Part shown: one piece after another, positions 13,489 through 16,953 of the stretch
How positions within the stretch are numbered: the first letter of the stretch is position 1
Layout: each line of letters begins with the position of its first letter
Assembly (NCBI GenBank): GCA_002454505.1
Contig: DKJA01000017.1
Span: 1 to 16,953, forward strand
Direction: 5' to 3'
DNA length: 16,953 nucleotides
Origin: Oxalobacteraceae bacterium UBA6704
GTDB lineage: Bacteria > Pseudomonadota > Gammaproteobacteria > Burkholderiales > Burkholderiaceae_D
Notes under the pieces: model-generated
The model's input: the letters and a program-made list of their open reading frames with translations, nothing else
The model's database searches: none
What the model was told of the DNA's origin: nothing
Translations under genes and position numbers: made by a program

Positions 13489-13497
13489 GTGATCATC

Positions 13498-15825
13498 ATG
13501 GTTGAAATCGAAATTGACGGCAAAAAGGTAGAAGTCCCACCGGGTTCCATGGTGATGGACGCTGCCAACAAGCTGGGCACCTATATCCCGCACTTCTGCT
13601 ATCACAAGAAATTGTCGATCGCGGCGAACTGCCGCATGTGCCTGGTCGAGGTGGAAAAAGCGCCGAAGCCGCTGCCCGCGTGCGCCACGCCGGTGTCCGC
13701 CGGCATGATCGTCCGCTCGCACAGCGAGAAGGCGGTCCAGGCGCAGAAGAGCGTCATGGAATTCCTGCTGATTAACCACCCGCTGGATTGCCCGATCTGC
13801 GATCAGGGCGGCGAGTGCCAGCTGCAGGATCTGGCGGTCGGCTACGGCAAGAACGCTTCGCGCTACGAGGAAGAAAAGCGCGTCGTCGTGCCGAAGGAGG
13901 CGGGCCCGCTCGTCTCGATGAAGGAAATGAGCCGCTGCATCCACTGCACCCGCTGCGTGCGTTTCGGCCAGGAAGTGGCCGGCGTCATGGAGCTGGGCAT
14001 GCTGGGCCGCGGCGAACACTCGGAAATCACCACGTTCGTCGGCGAAGCCGTCAACTCGGAAATGTCCGGCAACATGATCGACCTGTGCCCGGTGGGCGCG
14101 CTGACGTCGAAGCCGTTCCGCTACAGCGCCCGCACCTGGGAACTGTCGCGCCGCAAATCCGTGTCGCCGCACGACGGCCTCGGTGCCAACCTGATCGTTC
14201 AGGTCAAGCAGGGCAAGGTCAAGCGCGTGCTGCCGCTGGAAAACGAAGCGGTCAACGAATGCTGGATTTCCGACAAGGACCGCTTCTCGTACGAAGCGCT
14301 GGACTCCGCCGAACGCCTGACGCAGCCGATGCTGAAACAGGGCAACGAGTGGAAGGAAGTGGACTGGCAGACGGCGCTGGAATACGTCGCCCACGGCCTG
14401 AAGAACATCAAGCACGAACACGGTGCCGATGCGATCGCCGCCTATGCGACTGCCCACTCCACGCTGGAAGAACTGGCGCTGCTGAAGAAGCTGTCGTCCG
14501 GCGTCGGCTTCGACAATATCGACTTCCGCCTGCGCCAGAGCGACTTCGCGCTGGACGGCCAGGTCACGCCATGGCTGGGCATGCCGATCGCCGACGTGTC
14601 GTCGCTGCAGCGCGCCTTCGTCATCGGCTCGTTCCTGCGCAAGGATCATCCGCTGCTGGCCTCGCGCCTGCGCGCCGCCGTCAAGAGCGGCGGCCAGCTG
14701 ACGATGCTGCACGCCACGAATGAGGAAAACCTGATCAAGGTGGCGCACAACCTGGTGGCCGCACCGTCGAACTGGCTGGCTGTGCTGTCCGGCATCGTGT
14801 CGGCCATCGCGTCCGCCAAGGGCGAAGCGGCACCGGCCGGTTTCGGCAGCGAAGCGAACGACGCGGCGAAAGCCGCCGCCGCCAGCCTGCTGTCCGGCGA
14901 ACAGAAAGCCATTTTCCTCGGTAACGCCGCCGTGCACCACCCGCAGGCATCCGCCATCCACGCTGCCGCACAGTGGATCGCCAATGCCACGGGCGCACGC
15001 CTGGGCTACCTGACGGAAGCGGCCAACACCGTCGGCGGTTACATCGCCGGCGCGTTCTCCGCCAAGCCGGCGCCTGCCTTCTCGGCAGCGAAGAAAGCCT
15101 ACCTGCTGCTGAACGCGGAACCGGAGCTGGATGCGGTCGATCCGCAAGCCGCCACCGCTGCGCTGCAGGGCGCCGAAATGGTCGTCGTGATGTCCGCCTT
15201 TAAGCATGGCCTGGACTATGCCGACGTGCTGCTGCCGATCGCGCCGTTCGCCGAAACGTCCGGTACCTTCGTGAACTGCGAAGGCCGCGCGCAAAGCTTC
15301 AACGGCACGGTGAAACCGCTGGGAGAAGCCCGCCCCGCATGGAAAGTGCTGCGCGTGCTGGGCAACATCCTCGGCCTGACGGGCTTCGACTACGAAACCT
15401 CCGAAGCGATCCGCGACGAACTGCTGGGCGCCGGCGTGACCGACCTGTCGGCCAGGCTGTCGAACATCTCGACGGTGGCGCTGCAGTCGGCCACGTTCGG
15501 TTCCGGCGAATCGCTGGAGCGCATTGCCGACGTGCCGATCTACTTCGCCGATGCCCTGGCGCGCCGTTCCGGCCCGCTGCTGGCCACGGCCGATGCCGCC
15601 GCACCGCAGGCGCACATCTCGAGCGCGCTGGCGCAACAGATCGGCGTCGCCAACGGCGACCTGGTGCAGGTAATCCAGGGCAGCGGTTCGGCCATCCTTG
15701 CCGCCCGCGTCGACGCCGGCCTGCCGGACAACGTGGTCCGTGTCGCCGCCGCGCACGCCTCGACGGCAACGCTGGGCGCGATGTTCGGCCCGATCTCGGT
15801 TGCCAAAGCAGGGGAGGGCAAGTAA
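13498..15825 (+). CDS. nuoG: NADH-quinone oxidoreductase subunit G (75-kDa iron-sulfur subunit)
   Basis: A 775-residue subunit carrying the electron wire from NuoF/E towards NuoI. ATG 13498 (MVEIEIDGKK) is chosen over the in-frame GTG 13489, which would add only three residues; neither has a strong ribosome site. The 2Fe-2S ferredoxin domain (N1b) has Cys34, 45, 48 and 62. The His-ligated 4Fe-4S cluster N5 has His94, Cys98, 101 and 107. Cluster N4 has Cys147, 150, 153 and 197. The extra N7 site of E. coli and Thermus is missing: no CxxC occurs at 215-235, where the sequence reads SVSPHDGLG. A molybdopterin-oxidoreductase-like domain without cofactor follows. The C-terminal 300 residues are Ala-rich and less conserved. 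Its stop shares one base with the nuoH start. Confidence 0.97.
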   Translation: MVEIEIDGKKVEVPPGSMVMDAANKLGTYIPHFCYHKKLSIAANCRMCLVEVEKAPKPLPACATPVSAGMIVRSHSEKAVQAQKSVMEFLLINHPLDCPICDQGGECQLQDLAVGYGKNASRYEEEKRVVVPKEAGPLVSMKEMSRCIHCTRCVRFGQEVAGVMELGMLGRGEHSEITTFVGEAVNSEMSGNMIDLCPVGALTSKPFRYSARTWELSRRKSVSPHDGLGANLIVQVKQGKVKRVLPLENEAVNECWISDKDRFSYEALDSAERLTQPMLKQGNEWKEVDWQTALEYVAHGLKNIKHEHGADAIAAYATAHSTLEELALLKKLSSGVGFDNIDFRLRQSDFALDGQVTPWLGMPIADVSSLQRAFVIGSFLRKDHPLLASRLRAAVKSGGQLTMLHATNEENLIKVAHNLVAAPSNWLAVLSGIVSAIASAKGEAAPAGFGSEANDAAKAAAASLLSGEQKAIFLGNAAVHHPQASAIHAAAQWIANATGARLGYLTEAANTVGGYIAGAFSAKPAPAFSAAKKAYLLLNAEPELDAVDPQAATAALQGAEMVVVMSAFKHGLDYADVLLPIAPFAETSGTFVNCEGRAQSFNGTVKPLGEARPAWKVLRVLGNILGLTGFDYETSEAIRDELLGAGVTDLSARLSNISTVALQSATFGSGESLERIADVPIYFADALARRSGPLLATADAAAPQAHISSALAQQIGVANGDLVQVIQGSGSAILAARVDAGLPDNVVRVAAAHASTATLGAMFGPISVAKAGEGK

Positions 15826-16904
15826 TGGCTCTGGAATTCGTCAATACCATCACCACCAACGGCGAGGCCCTGCTGGGCCCTGTCTGGCCGTTCGTGTGGA
15901 CGATGATCAAGCTGCTGTGCGTGCTGCTGCCGCTGATGGGCATGGTGGCCTACGCCACGCTGTGGGAACGCAAGCTGATCGGCTGGATCCAGATCCGTAT
16001 CGGCCCGAACCGGGTCGGTCCGGCCGGCCTGCTGCAGCCGATCGCCGATGCGCTCAAGCTGCTGTTCAAGGAAATCATCATCCCGTCGAAATCGGTGAAG
16101 ACGCTGTTCGTCATCGGTCCCGTGATGACGATCATGCCGGCGCTGGCCGCCTGGTCCGTCGTGCCGTTCGGCCCGGAAGCGGTGCTGGCCAACGTCAACG
16201 CCGGCCTGCTGCTGCTGCTGGCGATCACGTCGATGGAGGTGTACGGCATCATCATCGCCGGCTGGTCGTCGAACTCGAAGTACTCGTTCATGGGCGCGAT
16301 GCGTGCGTCGGCCCAGATGATCTCCTACGAGATCCCGATGGGCTTCGCGCTGGTGGTCGTGCTGATGGTGTCCGGTTCGCTGAATTTCATCGACATCGTC
16401 ACCGGCCAGCAGGCCGGCCGCTTCGCCGACATGGGCGTCAACTTCCTGTCGTGGAACTGGCTGCCGCTGCTGCCGCTGTTCGTTGTCTACCTGACCTCCG
16501 GCCTGGCCGAAGCAAACCGCCATCCGTTCGACGTGGTCGAGGGTGAATCGGAAATCGTTGCCGGCCACATGGTGGAATACTCGGGCATGGCCTACGCGAT
16601 GTTCATGCTGGCCGAATACGCCAACCTGATCCTCGTCGGCGCGCTGGCTTCGATCATGTTCCTCGGCGGCTGGGATGCACCGTTCAAGTTCCTCGAATTA
16701 TGGGGCGGTTTCGGCGGCTTCTTCTGGCTGTTCGTGAAGACGTTCCTGATCGTCTCCGTGTTCATCTGGGTGCGTGGTACCTTCCCGCGTTACCGTTACG
16801 ACCAGATCATGCGTCTGGGCTGGAAGGTCTTCATTCCGCTGACCCTGTTCTGGCTGGTGCTCGTCGCCACCTGGATGCAGACGCCCTGGAACATTTGGAA
16901 GTAA
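15825..16904 (+). CDS. nuoH: NADH-quinone oxidoreductase subunit H
   Basis: A 359-residue membrane subunit (ND1 homologue) that joins the membrane and peripheral arms and lines the quinone entry channel. About eight hydrophobic helices are visible. Signatures include WERKLIGWIQIRIGPNRVGP (47-66), the KLLFKE motif (78-83), SMEVYGIIIAGWSSNSKYS (136-154) and the strongly acidic loop EANRHPFDVVEGESEIVAG (229-247). That loop is implicated in coupling quinone reduction to proton pumping. ATG 15825 overlaps the nuoG TAA by one base, with GGGGAGGG ahead inside nuoG as ribosome site. nuoI starts nine bases after the stop. Confidence 0.98.
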   Translation: MALEFVNTITTNGEALLGPVWPFVWTMIKLLCVLLPLMGMVAYATLWERKLIGWIQIRIGPNRVGPAGLLQPIADALKLLFKEIIIPSKSVKTLFVIGPVMTIMPALAAWSVVPFGPEAVLANVNAGLLLLLAITSMEVYGIIIAGWSSNSKYSFMGAMRASAQMISYEIPMGFALVVVLMVSGSLNFIDIVTGQQAGRFADMGVNFLSWNWLPLLPLFVVYLTSGLAEANRHPFDVVEGESEIVAGHMVEYSGMAYAMFMLAEYANLILVGALASIMFLGGWDAPFKFLELWGGFGGFFWLFVKTFLIVSVFIWVRGTFPRYRYDQIMRLGWKVFIPLTLFWLVLVATWMQTPWNIWK

Positions 16905-16913
16905 GGAAGCGAC

Positions 16914-16953
16914 ATGACACGAGTAAAAGACTTCTTCGGCAGCATGATGCTGA
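16914..16953 (+). CDS. nuoI: NADH-quinone oxidoreductase subunit I (5' end only)
   Basis: Thirteen codons (MTRVKDFFGSMML) are present before the window ends. AAGGA lies eight bases before ATG 16914. The position directly after nuoH and the residues both fit the NuoI N-terminus (ferredoxin-like subunit with clusters N6a and N6b). The cluster motifs lie outside the window, so the call rests on operon order and this short match. Confidence 0.85.
   Translation, partial: MTRVKDFFGSMML

Noticed and set aside
12034..15756. A 1240-codon open frame on the minus strand opposite nuoE, nuoF and nuoG.
   Set aside because: It is antisense to three certain genes, its translation is His/Arg/Ala-rich without domains, and long antisense frames are common in GC-rich DNA because of codon bias.

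Overview
The window is GC-rich chromosomal DNA from a betaproteobacterium, most likely Burkholderiales family Oxalobacteraceae (Massilia, Duganella or Pseudoduganella type). This rests on the order tpiA - secG - tRNA-Leu(GAG) - nuoABCDEFGHI, on NuoG lacking the extra N7 iron-sulfur ligands, and on the general look of the proteins. No closer taxonomic call can be made without a search. No mobile element gene, CRISPR array, phage gene or defence gene was seen.

Left part (1-7243): a patchwork of accessory and housekeeping genes. It holds a secreted alpha/beta hydrolase (+), a methyl-accepting chemotaxis protein (-) whose stop codon interlocks with that of the hydrolase, and a periplasmic cytochrome c / PQQ sugar dehydrogenase fusion (-). 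These are followed by a secreted GIN-domain (DUF2807) protein (+), a secreted Sel1-repeat protein (+), a 220-bp cluster of GGTGAC/GTCACC repeats including a long imperfect palindrome, and a PIG3-type quinone oxidoreductase (+).

Middle part (7244-8870): tpiA with a good sigma70 promoter that abuts a terminator-like hairpin, a hairpin plus T5 between tpiA and secG, secG, then tRNA-Leu(GAG) with its own promoter and a terminator ending in seven Ts.

Right part (8871-16953): the start of the NADH:ubiquinone oxidoreductase (complex I) operon. nuoA to nuoH are complete and the first 13 codons of nuoI are present. The genes are packed tightly with 1- to 4-base overlaps or short gaps, so they are almost certainly one transcript. 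NuoEFG form the NADH-oxidising module, NuoBCDI the quinone-linking module, and NuoA and NuoH part of the membrane arm. A candidate promoter before nuoA is flanked by a 7-bp inverted repeat.

The nuo/tpiA/secG part is conserved and ordinary. The least explained DNA is the repeat cluster at 5995-6218. I see no clear new multi-gene system here.
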